Assembly (NCBI GenBank): GCA_042088665.1
Contig: JBELMB010000003.1
Coordinates: forward strand, 1-64,000
From: JBELMB01 sp042088665
Lineage (GTDB): Bacteria; Pseudomonadota; Alphaproteobacteria; Rhodobacterales; Rhodobacteraceae
Direction: 5' to 3'
DNA: 64,000 bases
Shown here: positions 1 to 8,846 of the stretch, one piece after another
Layout: each line of letters opens with the position of its first letter
How positions within the stretch are numbered: position 1 is the stretch's first letter
Position numbers and translations under genes: made by a program
Notes under the pieces: model-generated
Databases searched by the model: none
What the model was told of the DNA's origin: nothing
Seen by the model: the letters and a program-made list of their open reading frames with translations, nothing else

Positions 1-420
1 CCGCTGGCCGCCGGAGAAAACATCGCCGGATTTGAGGGCTACGACGCTTTGCTGAACGGCGGCTTTCTGGGTGTCGTGCAGCCGGATGTCATCAAATGGG
101 GCGGTCTGACGGGATGCTACGCGGTGGCGCGGCACATTCTGGACCGGGGCACCCGGTTTTGCCCGCATTTTCTTGGCGGTGGCATCGGACTTGTGGCCTC
201 GGCCGAGCTGTTGGCGGCGGTGGGGGGTGACGGCGTGCTCGAAGTGGACGTGAATCCCAACCCGCTCAGGGAAGCCTTTGAGGTTTGCCAAACTTGCCTG
301 AGCGGCACCGGGTGGCGCGGTGGCGACCAGCCGGGGTTGGGCATCGAGGCCCTGCCCGAAGCGCTGACGCGCTATCAGACGCTTGCCGTTGACCTCCATG
401 GCACGGCGCACGGCAGGTGA
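1..420 (+). CDS. Enolase-superfamily (mandelate racemase/muconate lactonizing) enzyme, C-terminal part
   Basis: The frame is open from the first base, so the N-terminus lies outside the window; 139 residues are visible. They form the end of the enolase-superfamily TIM barrel: a GEN motif, a QPDVIKWGG strand carrying an acidic residue, then CPHFLGGGIGL with the His expected of the catalytic His-Asp dyad, and VLEVD with a conserved Glu. Members dehydrate or racemise sugar acids by abstracting a proton alpha to a carboxylate. The gene is convergent with the nucleoside hydrolase, only 7 bases apart, so it may belong to the same sugar locus. The substrate cannot be read from this fragment. Confidence 0.85.
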   Translation, partial: PLAAGENIAGFEGYDALLNGGFLGVVQPDVIKWGGLTGCYAVARHILDRGTRFCPHFLGGGIGLVASAELLAAVGGDGVLEVDVNPNPLREAFEVCQTCLSGTGWRGGDQPGLGIEALPEALTRYQTLAVDLHGTAHGR

Positions 421-427
421 TCCCCGA

Positions 428-1540
428 TCAGGACGCCGCCGTTGCAAGCGTGCGATAGAAATCCTCGAACACGGCATCGCGGGCGACGTCATAGGCCTCC
501 AGCATGGCATGGCGCGACGCATCCTTGTGCCAATACAGCGCCTCGTCCAGATGCGGCGAGGTCGTCATATGCGTCGGCACATAAGCCGCATCCAGCATCC
601 AGGCGACATTGATGATGTCCCAGATCACCCAGGTTTTCGTTTCCGGCTGGGTGATGGCGTATTTCACGTGCAGCGGGTTGTTGGTGTAAAGATGCCAGAG
701 ATAGTCGCCAATTGCGCCGCGCCCTTTGACGAAAAGCTCCATCTCCGGGCGTGAGATCGTCAGCTGTGCACCAACGTGATAGCCGGGCAGATAGACATGC
801 GGCACGCCGCATTCAAAGATCAGCCGGGACGACATCTGGTCCTGCACAAGGTTCAGCGACGGTTCGTTGCAGAACGGCGCATAGCTGGGAAAGCCCGAGG
901 TCCAGACCACCACGATGTTGTCGATGATATCCGGAGCCATCAGCAGGGCAGAGCCGATATTGGGCAGCGCGCCCATCGCCAGAATGTAGACCGGACCATC
1001 CTCGCGGTTGCGGGCCTGATCGATGATGAATTGTGCCGCCTCGGAGTCGACGGGCGCGTCATAGCTTGGCAGATGTTGCTGCGACCCGCGAAACACCTTG
1101 CCTTCATGCGGTTGGTGGCAGGCGTCAAAGACCCGGATGATCTCTTCGTAGGAGCGCGCCTCGCCCACATCCGGGGTCACGAACTCGATGTCATCTGCCG
1201 TGCGTCCATCTGCCATCAGACGTTTGGCCCAACCCGCAAAGGGGCCAACAAACTTGCTGTCATGGTCGCCCGTGCCGCCGCCTTTCTGGAGCGCATCGAC
1301 GGCCGCATGGAGCCCATCGCGGTGGTGCAGGAAGGAAAACGGGGCGGCGGTCACACCTTCCAGCTTGAGCCGGTCCTGTGACAGCAGTGCCCAGGCGACG
1401 GCGTATTGGTCGTCGATCTCGTTTGCCGTATCGGTGTCGATGATCACCCGCGGCATCGGGCCGGGACGGCCCAGACGGTCTGCCATCAGGGCAGGATCCA
1501 GCGGCGTGAACCTTTGAACGGCTTCCTTGAGCGTGGTCAT
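428..1540 (-). CDS. Nucleoside hydrolase (IUNH family)
   Basis: This 370-residue protein has the family signature DTDTANEIDD at residues 35-44, the Asp cluster that binds Ca2+ and ribose in inosine/uridine-preferring nucleoside hydrolases. The family splits N-glycosidic bonds of nucleosides to base plus sugar. The start ATG follows a good AGGAAGG ribosome site. It is the last gene of the minus-strand operon, 12 bases after the second permease, so the imported compound or a pathway intermediate may be a nucleoside or another N-glycoside. It has about 35 residues before the first motif, slightly longer than the minimal family. The family call is firm; the substrate is inference. Confidence 0.88.
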   Translation of the reverse strand: MTTLKEAVQRFTPLDPALMADRLGRPGPMPRVIIDTDTANEIDDQYAVAWALLSQDRLKLEGVTAAPFSFLHHRDGLHAAVDALQKGGGTGDHDSKFVGPFAGWAKRLMADGRTADDIEFVTPDVGEARSYEEIIRVFDACHQPHEGKVFRGSQQHLPSYDAPVDSEAAQFIIDQARNREDGPVYILAMGALPNIGSALLMAPDIIDNIVVVWTSGFPSYAPFCNEPSLNLVQDQMSSRLIFECGVPHVYLPGYHVGAQLTISRPEMELFVKGRGAIGDYLWHLYTNNPLHVKYAITQPETKTWVIWDIINVAWMLDAAYVPTHMTTSPHLDEALYWHKDASRHAMLEAYDVARDAVFEDFYRTLATAAS

Positions 1541-1552
1541 TGCGACACCTTC

Positions 1553-2416
1553 CTAGTTTCCGAAGCCTTTGCCAAAGGCCTCTTCCTTGATGAAACGTTC
1601 CGTTATGAGCAACAGGATGATCCCCGGCACGGTCACCACCAGCGTGATCCCTGCCGCCGAGGCATCCAGCGTGCCACCGGAGATTTTCGAGAACAGCAGC
1701 GTGGGCAGGGTCACGATCTTGCCCTGACCCATGAAGAAGGTCAGCAAAAAGATGTTGGTGGAGACGAGGAAGGTGAACAGCGCCCCGGCCACGACACCCG
1801 GCAACAACATGGGCAGGGTCACCATGCGCATGATCTGCCAGCGGCTGGCACCAAGGATCATGGCCTGTTCTTCGAAATCCCGGCCCAACCCCTGATAGAC
1901 GGCTGTCAACATGCGGATCATGTAGGGGATCGTGGGGATCAGATGGACGATGATGATGCCCGTGTAACTGCCCGCCAGCCCGATATGGATGAAGATCATC
2001 AATAGCGCGATGCCGATGGCGGCCTCCGGCACGATCAGCGGCATGGACAAAAAGAACTCGAACGCCGGTTTTCCGGGAAAGGTCTCACGCGCCAGCACGC
2101 GGGCCGCAGGCAGGCAGATGACAAGGCAGATCGCCGTCACCACCGTGCCGATGAAGACCGTGTTGACCGTCGCCTCCCAGACCTGACTGTAGGGCGAAAT
2201 CACGTAGTCCCAGGCCAGCGGCAAGAACGATTTCTCGCGCTGTTCCAGCCACCAGGTGCTGGGCAATAGGTCCGGCCAGGCCCAGCGAAAGGCAAAGCTC
2301 TGGATGATGAGCGGGATGAACGGCCCGAGGATGAACCCGGCGATCAGCAGCAGGTAGAGCTTTTGGAACGGCGACAGGCGCTCGTTCAACGCGAGTGAAG
2401 ACGAGTTGCGAGCCAT
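1553..2416 (-). CDS. ABC transporter permease (PotC-like)
   Basis: A 287-residue inner-membrane protein with about six hydrophobic segments. The cytoplasmic EAA loop reads EEQAMILGASRWQIMRMVTLP-like around residues 190-210 and couples to the ATPase. It is the second permease of a spermidine/putrescine/iron-type importer: its ATG overlaps the stop of the other permease by one base, and the binding protein and ATPase are further upstream in the same operon. The N-terminus begins the first membrane helix at about residue 17. The transporter family is clear; polyamine specificity is unlikely given the sugar genes around it. Confidence 0.9.
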   Translation of the reverse strand: MARNSSSLALNERLSPFQKLYLLLIAGFILGPFIPLIIQSFAFRWAWPDLLPSTWWLEQREKSFLPLAWDYVISPYSQVWEATVNTVFIGTVVTAICLVICLPAARVLARETFPGKPAFEFFLSMPLIVPEAAIGIALLMIFIHIGLAGSYTGIIIVHLIPTIPYMIRMLTAVYQGLGRDFEEQAMILGASRWQIMRMVTLPMLLPGVVAGALFTFLVSTNIFLLTFFMGQGKIVTLPTLLFSKISGGTLDASAAGITLVVTVPGIILLLITERFIKEEAFGKGFGN

Positions 2417-3318
2417 CAGTTCCTCCCGATCCGGCGTTCGTACCGGCGGTAGACCGCGAGGTAGCTGTAGAGGATAACGCCCGCCACAAGCGCAATCGAC
2501 ACAACCGTCGCCATGCCCTGTAGCTGCAACGTGTAGTCGGCGTCATTGAAGTATCGCCAGGCGACGACGGGCAGCGTGTCGGGGAAACCACCGCCCAGGA
2601 TGAACGGGGCCTCGAACGCGCCGATGTTGAAGGCAAAGATGATCAGCGTCGAAGAGATGATGCCCGGCAGGATCTGCGGCAATGTCACCTGAAAGAAGAT
2701 CTGCCGCTTGTTGGCCCCGAGGATCGCCGCCGCCTCTTCGGTTTCGCGCCCGACACCCAGCAGAACCGCATAGATGGTCAGCGCCACAAAGGGCGTCTGT
2801 TTCCAGACATAGACGGCGATGATACCCCAGCCCATATGGGTCTTCAGGATCTGCGGGAATTGGCCCGGATCGTCAATCAACCCGGCAAAAGCCATCAATC
2901 GAGACAACATTCCGCCATTGCCCAGCATGATCACCGCCAGCGCGATGCCCACGGTGTAGGGGATCATCAGCGGCAGTTTATAAAGATACTTGTAAAGCGT
3001 CTTTGACGGGAAGGTCCGGACCATCGCCAGTGCCAGCAAGATCCCCATGACCAGCGAAATCAGCGTTGCTGCAATGGCATAATAAAGCGTCAGCCACAGC
3101 GATTTCCAGAAAGAGACATCTCCCCAGAGGGCGGCAAAGTAAGAGACATCGGGAAAGGTATTGACCCCGAACCACGGCGCAAACCCCAGCGATTGCGCGA
3201 CGCCAAGCACAAGCGCTCCGCCAAAGAGCACGGTCAGCACCGTCATCACCGGCAAAAGCTGGATCCACATCCAGATGCGTTCGCGCTTGTGGCGCGCGAG
3301 TTCTTTTTGTCCCGACAC
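2416..3318 (-). CDS. ABC transporter permease (PotB-like)
   Basis: A membrane permease of 300 residues from the GTG chosen here, with about six transmembrane helices and an EAA loop (EEAAAILGANKRQIFFQVTLP region). An upstream ATG at 3444 would overlap the binding-protein gene by 74 bases and add an arginine-rich non-membrane leader. The GTG at 3318, preceded by GGGGCGAG, gives the usual short basic N-terminus KELARHKRERIWMW before the first helix. It pairs with the neighbouring permease to form the membrane channel of the importer. Confidence 0.88.
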   Translation of the reverse strand: MSGQKELARHKRERIWMWIQLLPVMTVLTVLFGGALVLGVAQSLGFAPWFGVNTFPDVSYFAALWGDVSFWKSLWLTLYYAIAATLISLVMGILLALAMVRTFPSKTLYKYLYKLPLMIPYTVGIALAVIMLGNGGMLSRLMAFAGLIDDPGQFPQILKTHMGWGIIAVYVWKQTPFVALTIYAVLLGVGRETEEAAAILGANKRQIFFQVTLPQILPGIISSTLIIFAFNIGAFEAPFILGGGFPDTLPVVAWRYFNDADYTLQLQGMATVVSIALVAGVILYSYLAVYRRYERRIGRN

Positions 3319-3370
3319 GTGTCTCGCCCCGTTGGGGCCCCGGCAGTTGGCCAGGGCCCCGTTGCGCCAT

Positions 3371-4711
3371 TTACTTGAGATTGGCGACCGCCGTCTCGAC
3401 GATCGACGCGATGCTCTCAGAGCTGTCGCGCTCGATATACTCAAGCCAGGTCGCTTCGATCACATCCACCAGCGTGGCGTTGGTGTCGGGCGCCGTGTTG
3501 GCGTCCAGTTCGGCCTGCGTGACACCGACCAGACCCGGCGAGGCCGCGTCCAGCTTGGCGGCATCCGCTTCGCTCAGGGTCCATGGGTCGATGCCCGGCG
3601 GCATCCCGGCCACTTCCAGCTTTGTCGCTTGGGCATCTACCGAAGCCATGAAGTTGGCCATGACCATCGCAGCGGCAGGGTTCGGCGCATTGCCCGGGAT
3701 CACAAGATAGTTCTTGTTCTTGATCATGTTCCCTTCGGGGAAGATGAACTGCTCTGCGCCTTCGGGGAATGTGCCGTCGCGCAGACCGGTCGCCACGCCG
3801 TAAAGGCCGAACTTGCAGGCAAAATCGATCTCGCCGTTCAGGAACAAGCCATCAAGCGCCTTGGGGTCTTCGGGATAGCGGGCATTGCCGCTCGATCCGC
3901 CCAGCAGGCTGGGCTCCAGCGCCTTGAGGTATTCCATGCCCGGGGTGATCAAACGTGCCAGTTCGGCAGCGCCCAATTCGTCGATGGACGACTGGAAAGG
4001 CACCGCGCCATTGCCATCGGGATTATGCGCATAGACTGCGGCCTGCACAAAGGTGTTGCCGAGGAAATGCGGCGGTTTCACATAGCTGAACTTGCCGGGA
4101 TTTGCCTCGAGATAGGCCTGCATCTCGGCAAAGGTGCCCGGAGTGTCCTCCGCAGAGACGCGCGCCGTGTTGACCGCGCAGACGTATTGCTGGCCGGACC
4201 ACGGTATCTCGGATGCGTTGGTTTCCACCCCGAAGTCGCGCAGGTTCAGCAGCGCGCGGGGATCTTCCGGGTTCCATTCGATGTTGCTGCTGTTGGGCAG
4301 CTTGTCGGCAAAGGCGCCCATCAGCGCGTCCTGGCGCTTGAGCGTCGCAAAGTTTTCGCCATTGACCCAGATCGCGTCAACGCTGCCTTCGCCCAGCCCC
4401 TTGCCGGAGCCCTTCTCGGCCAACACGAGGTCAACGGCGTCCTTGGTGCCCGTGATCCGAACCGGGTTCAGGGTGACGCCTTCGGCCGCCAGACCCGGCA
4501 CGGCATAGCGGTCCATCCAGATGTTGATCTGGTCGCTGCCGCCCCAGTAGTAGAGATTGATCTCGCCTTCTTCCTTGGCCCGCGCCTGCACATCCTCCCA
4601 AGTGATGTCACCCGCGATAAAGGCATCCCGGAACGTGTCCGCATCCTGTGCGAATGCAACGCCCGCCATAAGGCTTCCGATTGCAGACATGCCTAACAAA
4701 GTCTTTTTCAT
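3371..4711 (-). CDS. ABC transporter periplasmic solute-binding protein
   Basis: A 446-residue binding protein with a Sec signal peptide (MKKTLL..., hydrophobic core, cleavage predicted after AFA near residue 21). The mature part has the extracellular solute-binding family 1 / PotD-like fold: INLYYWGGSDQIN near the N-terminus and IWVNGENF further on. A strong GGAGGAGG site precedes the ATG. The gene lies between the ATPase (30-base gap) and the permease (52-base gap). It should capture the operon's sugar or nucleoside in the periplasm. Fold and role are well supported; the ligand is unknown. Confidence 0.9.
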   Translation of the reverse strand: MKKTLLGMSAIGSLMAGVAFAQDADTFRDAFIAGDITWEDVQARAKEEGEINLYYWGGSDQINIWMDRYAVPGLAAEGVTLNPVRITGTKDAVDLVLAEKGSGKGLGEGSVDAIWVNGENFATLKRQDALMGAFADKLPNSSNIEWNPEDPRALLNLRDFGVETNASEIPWSGQQYVCAVNTARVSAEDTPGTFAEMQAYLEANPGKFSYVKPPHFLGNTFVQAAVYAHNPDGNGAVPFQSSIDELGAAELARLITPGMEYLKALEPSLLGGSSGNARYPEDPKALDGLFLNGEIDFACKFGLYGVATGLRDGTFPEGAEQFIFPEGNMIKNKNYLVIPGNAPNPAAAMVMANFMASVDAQATKLEVAGMPPGIDPWTLSEADAAKLDAASPGLVGVTQAELDANTAPDTNATLVDVIEATWLEYIERDSSESIASIVETAVANLK

Positions 4712-4740
4712 GGTTTCCTCCTCCAGTGGTTCGTTCTTGG

Positions 4741-5784
4741 TTATCGTTTATTCTGAATGATCCAGATGCGATCCGGTTGGATGGTCAGCCAGACCGGTTG
4801 GCCGATGTCGATCATGCGGCGCGATTGTTCGGTGACCTGCAGCGTCTCGCCGCCGCAATCGACCGTGTAAGTGATGTTGGCTCCAAAGAAATCCCGCCCG
4901 GTCAGCCTGCCTTCGATGATGTTTTGCATCTCATCAGGCTGCTGCAGGTGCAGATCGATCGCCTCGCCCCGCAGCATGACGTGGCCGGGGCCGTCGCTTG
5001 CATCGGCCTCGAAGTCCAGAGACCCGAAACCGGCGGTGGCGGTCTTGCCCTTGATCACCGCATCAAAGACATTGGTCGCGCCCATGAAATCGGCGATCTC
5101 GATGCTGTTGGGCCGTTTGTAAAGCGCATCCGGCGCGTCGTACTGCGCCAGATTGCCGTCAAAGATGACTGCAACGCGGTCGGCCAGTTCCATCGCTTCG
5201 ATCTGATCATGGGTCACGAAAATTGTCGTGATCCCAAGGCGTTGCTGCAAATCTCGGATGAACCGGCGCATTTCGCCGCGCAGCTTGGTGTCAAGGTTGG
5301 CCAGCGGCTCATCCATCATCAGAACAGACGGATTGGTGATCAGTGTCCGCGCAATCGCCACCCGTTGCATCTGACCGCCAGACAGTTGTGCCGGGAACCG
5401 GTGGCGGAACGCCTGCAACTGCACGACGTCAAGGATCTCTTCCAGTCGCTTGTCGATCTCCGCCTTGTCGGTGCCGCGCACTTTCAGGCCGAACATGACG
5501 TTCTTTTCGACCGTCATGTGGGGAAACAGCGCGTAACGCTGGAACACCATGCCGACATTGCGCTTTTGCACGGCGACTTCCGACACGTCTTCGCCATCAA
5601 AGCAGATCTGCCCGTCGGACGGCACTTCGAGCCCTGCGATCATCCGCAGGGTCGTCGTCTTGCCGCAACCGGACGGGCCAAGCAGCGCCACCAGCTCACC
5701 GGATTTGATGTCCAGATCGATGCGCGAAATGGCTGTGAAAGATCCAAAGTCCTTGCGGACGCCTTTCAACGCGACAGCGGTCAA
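4741..5784 (-). CDS. ABC transporter ATP-binding protein (PotA/UgpC-like)
   Basis: A 347-residue ATPase with Walker A GPSGCGKTT near residues 36-44, signature LSGGQMQR, Walker B MMDEPLANLD and an H-loop VTHDQ. After the ATPase core is a C-terminal TOBE-type regulatory domain (about residues 240-347). This is the usual layout for importers of sugars, polyamines and iron. The apparent start is TTG, whose last bases overlap the TGA of the fucose-isomerase-like gene; a GGAG site lies 8 bases upstream. It energises the two permeases encoded downstream. Confidence 0.92.
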   Translation of the reverse strand: MTAVALKGVRKDFGSFTAISRIDLDIKSGELVALLGPSGCGKTTTLRMIAGLEVPSDGQICFDGEDVSEVAVQKRNVGMVFQRYALFPHMTVEKNVMFGLKVRGTDKAEIDKRLEEILDVVQLQAFRHRFPAQLSGGQMQRVAIARTLITNPSVLMMDEPLANLDTKLRGEMRRFIRDLQQRLGITTIFVTHDQIEAMELADRVAVIFDGNLAQYDAPDALYKRPNSIEIADFMGATNVFDAVIKGKTATAGFGSLDFEADASDGPGHVMLRGEAIDLHLQQPDEMQNIIEGRLTGRDFFGANITYTVDCGGETLQVTEQSRRMIDIGQPVWLTIQPDRIWIIQNKR

Positions 5785-7205
5785 ACCGGGGCTCCTTCAG
5801 GCAAGCCATCATGGGCAGGGATCACCGGCAGCGCGTCCATTCCGCACCAGCCTGCAAATTCTTCGAAGACGGCCCGGTGACGTCCGGGCACCAGAATGAA
5901 GTGATGCTCCAGCCCGTGTTCCATCACGGTGGTCACCACATCGCGGGCCGAGCAAGGCCCTTGCGCGCTGGAAAAGTCGCCCACCCAGCCGCGGCACCCG
6001 GTAAAGCCCGGCGCAGGCCCTTCGGCGACAACGGTTTCAACGGCAAAGCGGGCGGAGCCGTGGCGCGAGACCCGCAGAACCGTTCCCGCCCCGTGGGCAA
6101 ACTCATAGTCCGCGATGGCGCCATAGATCGGCCCCGCCTCGGTGCCGCGTCCAATCATCGGATGGTTGATCCATGCGACGCCGTCCCTGGCCATGTAGAG
6201 CGGCCCTCCGCCGCCATGCCACATCAGGATCTGGTCACGGGAAAAGTCGGGTGAGGTCATGTCCAACAGGCAGCCGACCCTGCCGGTCAGCGATTTGGCC
6301 ACAATCTGTGTGACAGCGCCGAGGATATCGCCTTCGGACGCCACAGGCAGGCCGTCGTTCTCCTCAAGCCAGCTGAACGCAGCCCCGGGATGCATACCGG
6401 GCGTGTCCTGCAAGGCAGGCCAGTCCGACACGGCCAGTGCAGCATAGCCGCCGTCGCTGGCAATCGCCCGCAGCGCAAGGGAGGCGCGCGCTGTCAGGGC
6501 CATCTGCGCGTCAGACACGCCGCGCACCTGAGCGGCATGGGCCATTGCCGCGCGTTCCGCGGAGACTTCCGCTTCGGATTGCGCCGCCATCAGGTCGGTC
6601 ATGTGGTGAATGTCGATGTGATCACACCAAACACCCAGCTGGCGCATCAACGCGTCGGTCGAAACCTCCATGTTGTAAAAGGTCATGGCAAGCCCGCCGA
6701 TGACACCGATCCTGGCCCCCTCCAGCGCCTTTTTCGCCGTCAACGCCCGGATCGTCTGCCCCATGCGCGCGGCCAGCGCCGCCTCGCCCGGCGCGCCAAG
6801 GTACCACTGCACGGGATCGGTCGAGAGATCGCGCACCCCGCGCACGATCGACATCGACATGTTGAGCGACACGAAATTGTTGAGCTGGATATCGTCGACA
6901 AGTGTGGGTTCCGGCGTGGCCCAGATGCCCAGAGGCAGCGGCGCGCGGCCGATCTCGCGCGCGACATCCCCCATCGAGAACCCACCATGCAGAAGCAACA
7001 GGAAATCGGCACCCTTGTCCTGCACATCCATGACCGCGCGGCGCGCCTCTGCGCCGTTCATCGGGATGCCCTCGGCCACCACCACCTCGGCCCCCAAAGT
7101 CTCGGCCAGTTCTTCGAGCCAGCTTTGGCAGGCCTCGAACACCCCGTGTTTTTGCGGAAAGTAGCTGGGCAACGAGGCGTTGATCAGGCCGATGGTCAAA
7201 GGCAT
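5781..7205 (-). CDS. L-fucose/L-arabinose isomerase-like protein
   Basis: A 474-residue protein from the internal ATG at 7205; the longer frame upstream runs into the GntR gene and is not credible. The N-terminal half has an NADP-like alpha/beta fold with a FLLLLHGGFSMGD strand. The C-terminal half holds the likely metal ligands of FucI/AraA-type isomerases: SEGD (Glu), LLDMTSP (Asp) and MWHGGGGP (His), then a HHFILVPGRHR tail. FucI enzymes interconvert aldose and ketose using Mn2+. With an aldolase and a DhaK/DhaL kinase in the operon, it may make the ketose that is phosphorylated and split. Many such proteins are only 'fucose-isomerase-like'; the exact substrate is unknown. Confidence 0.75.
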   Translation of the reverse strand: MPLTIGLINASLPSYFPQKHGVFEACQSWLEELAETLGAEVVVAEGIPMNGAEARRAVMDVQDKGADFLLLLHGGFSMGDVAREIGRAPLPLGIWATPEPTLVDDIQLNNFVSLNMSMSIVRGVRDLSTDPVQWYLGAPGEAALAARMGQTIRALTAKKALEGARIGVIGGLAMTFYNMEVSTDALMRQLGVWCDHIDIHHMTDLMAAQSEAEVSAERAAMAHAAQVRGVSDAQMALTARASLALRAIASDGGYAALAVSDWPALQDTPGMHPGAAFSWLEENDGLPVASEGDILGAVTQIVAKSLTGRVGCLLDMTSPDFSRDQILMWHGGGGPLYMARDGVAWINHPMIGRGTEAGPIYGAIADYEFAHGAGTVLRVSRHGSARFAVETVVAEGPAPGFTGCRGWVGDFSSAQGPCSARDVVTTVMEHGLEHHFILVPGRHRAVFEEFAGWCGMDALPVIPAHDGLPEGAPV

Positions 7206-7224
7206 GTGCGGCTCCTCATGCGTC

Positions 7225-7953
7225 TCATGCGATCTGGCGCGGGGCGGGCCCGGCAAGGTCAAAACTGATGGGACCCTGACGGTACACCTGGTCGAAAAAG
7301 ACCACGCCGCCCGCGTTGTCAAAAGCGGTGCAGGCCTGCGACAGGATCGGGGTGTGTTCCGGCACCTCCAGCACGTCCGACACATCTGCCGTGGCCAAAA
7401 TACTGTCCAGCGTTTCGCAGGCGGTGGTCCATTCAAGCCCGAATTCGTGACGCAGGATGCGCAGGATCGATTGGTTCTGTCCCGTCTCAGGGAAATCTGC
7501 GGCACTCATCCGCGGCACAAGGCGTTGTGGGATCCATGTATGCGTCAACATGCGCGGCGCGCCGTCGACCGTGCGCAGGCGTTCGACCAGCGCCAGCGGC
7601 TCGTCAAAACATGCCTTTACCGTGGCAGGCACGTCCCGCGCAGGTGTTTCGATCCGCAACAGCCGGGCCCCCGGCACACGGCCTTCGAGCAGCACCTTGT
7701 CGGTGAAGCTGACAAGGCAGGTCGACGCAGGCGGTGAAAGCGTCGCCACGTTGTACCCGCTGCCCTGACGGGAGGTCAGGAACCCGGAGCGCACCAGCAT
7801 TTCAAGCGCCTTGCGGACGGTCACGCGACTGACGTCAAAGGCGCGCGACAGCTCCTCTTCGGTCGGAAGCCGCATACCGATTGCATATTGCCCGGTGTGC
7901 AACCGCTGAAGGATCTCGTCGTGGACGATCTGATACTTCGGCGCTGTGCTCAT
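7225..7953 (-). CDS. GntR-family transcriptional regulator (HutC/UTRA type)
   Basis: A 242-residue regulator. An N-terminal winged helix-turn-helix lies at residues 8-70 (LPTEEELSRAFDVSRVTVRKALEMLV, then SRQGSGYNV). A UTRA-like effector domain fills the rest. The ATG overlaps the aldolase stop (ATGA), so the gene is co-transcribed with the pathway it probably controls. HutC-type regulators usually repress until a pathway sugar or metabolite binds. The inverted repeat TGACA-N9-TGTCA in the operon promoter at 11274-11292 is a candidate target, which is inference. Confidence 0.88.
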   Translation of the reverse strand: MSTAPKYQIVHDEILQRLHTGQYAIGMRLPTEEELSRAFDVSRVTVRKALEMLVRSGFLTSRQGSGYNVATLSPPASTCLVSFTDKVLLEGRVPGARLLRIETPARDVPATVKACFDEPLALVERLRTVDGAPRMLTHTWIPQRLVPRMSAADFPETGQNQSILRILRHEFGLEWTTACETLDSILATADVSDVLEVPEHTPILSQACTAFDNAGGVVFFDQVYRQGPISFDLAGPAPRQIA

Positions 7954-8846
7954 GTGATGGCATCCTTCAGCCGGGCCAGCCGGTCGCGGCCCGTGGTCGC
8001 CATCCAGCGCGCCATGGCCGCCGGTCCCTCCGCGCCGAAAATGTCGATGGCGTTGCTCCAGATGGCGCGGCCACACATGAAGCCCCGCGCCTCGACGCCT
8101 GCGTCCCGCGCCATTTTCAGCGCATCGCGAAACTGCTCAAAGGTGACCCCGGCGCTGAGATACAGCAGTGGAATGCCCCCCGCCGCTGCTGCGGCCTGTT
8201 GAAACGCGTCTTTCGCCTGCGCTTCGGACATGGTGGTGCCGACATGCGCGATGCTGACGGGGATCTCGACCTTGAGGATGTCGATATTGAACTTGGGCGC
8301 TGCAAACCGTTCGGTCGCCGCACGCACCAAGCCGGGTTTTGCCAGCGCATAATCTGCCGAAGCGCCATCAGGGAGCGCCCTGTCATAAACGATGGGCTCG
8401 AACAGGAATGTCACGCCCTGCGCACGGCATTCTGCCCCGACCTGCGCCACCAGATCCGCTTTTTTCTGATTGAGCGCCTCCGGGTCGTTCGGCCCGTAGT
8501 ACAAAAAGAACTTCAACACCGGCACATCGAGGCTCGCGTAATCGGAGATGCTCAGACCCTCGGGCAGTTTGGTGATCCGGTCCTCGTCTGCGATGTGATA
8601 GACGTCCGCCTCATAGGCCAGCATCCTGGTGCAAGAGGGATCATATGACGGCAAGAGGTCACGACCCAATGCCGCATCGACCAGCACGGTTGAGGCATCA
8701 GGGCTGAGCGTTTCCACAACGATCCTCTTGAAGATGAACAGATCATCGTCGCGCGCATCCGCGCCCCGCCCCTTGCGCAGGGCTGCGGCCAATCCGCTGC
8801 CCTGATCCACAGCGACGCCGAAAACAGGACCATCAAAGACCGTCAT
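7950..8846 (-). CDS. Class I aldolase, LacD/YihT-like (tagatose-bisphosphate aldolase family)
   Basis: A 298-residue TIM-barrel aldolase. The Schiff-base lysine is readable as K192 in DILKVEIP, which matches the LKVE motif of LacD and YihT. K112 in VLKFFLYYGP and E150 in FLFEPIVYD are further conserved family positions. The family makes or cleaves ketose phosphates to dihydroxyacetone phosphate plus an aldehyde: LacD uses tagatose-1,6-bisphosphate and YihT uses 6-deoxy-6-sulfofructose-1-phosphate. The start overlaps the DhaK stop (ATGA), and the next gene (GntR) overlaps its end. Its likely role is the carbon-carbon cleavage step; the substrate is undetermined. Confidence 0.85.
   Translation of the reverse strand: MTVFDGPVFGVAVDQGSGLAAALRKGRGADARDDDLFIFKRIVVETLSPDASTVLVDAALGRDLLPSYDPSCTRMLAYEADVYHIADEDRITKLPEGLSISDYASLDVPVLKFFLYYGPNDPEALNQKKADLVAQVGAECRAQGVTFLFEPIVYDRALPDGASADYALAKPGLVRAATERFAAPKFNIDILKVEIPVSIAHVGTTMSEAQAKDAFQQAAAAAGGIPLLYLSAGVTFEQFRDALKMARDAGVEARGFMCGRAIWSNAIDIFGAEGPAAMARWMATTGRDRLARLKDAIT

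Noticed and set aside
3161..4696. 511-codon plus-strand frame
   Set aside because: Antisense to the solute-binding protein with signal peptide and strong ribosome site.
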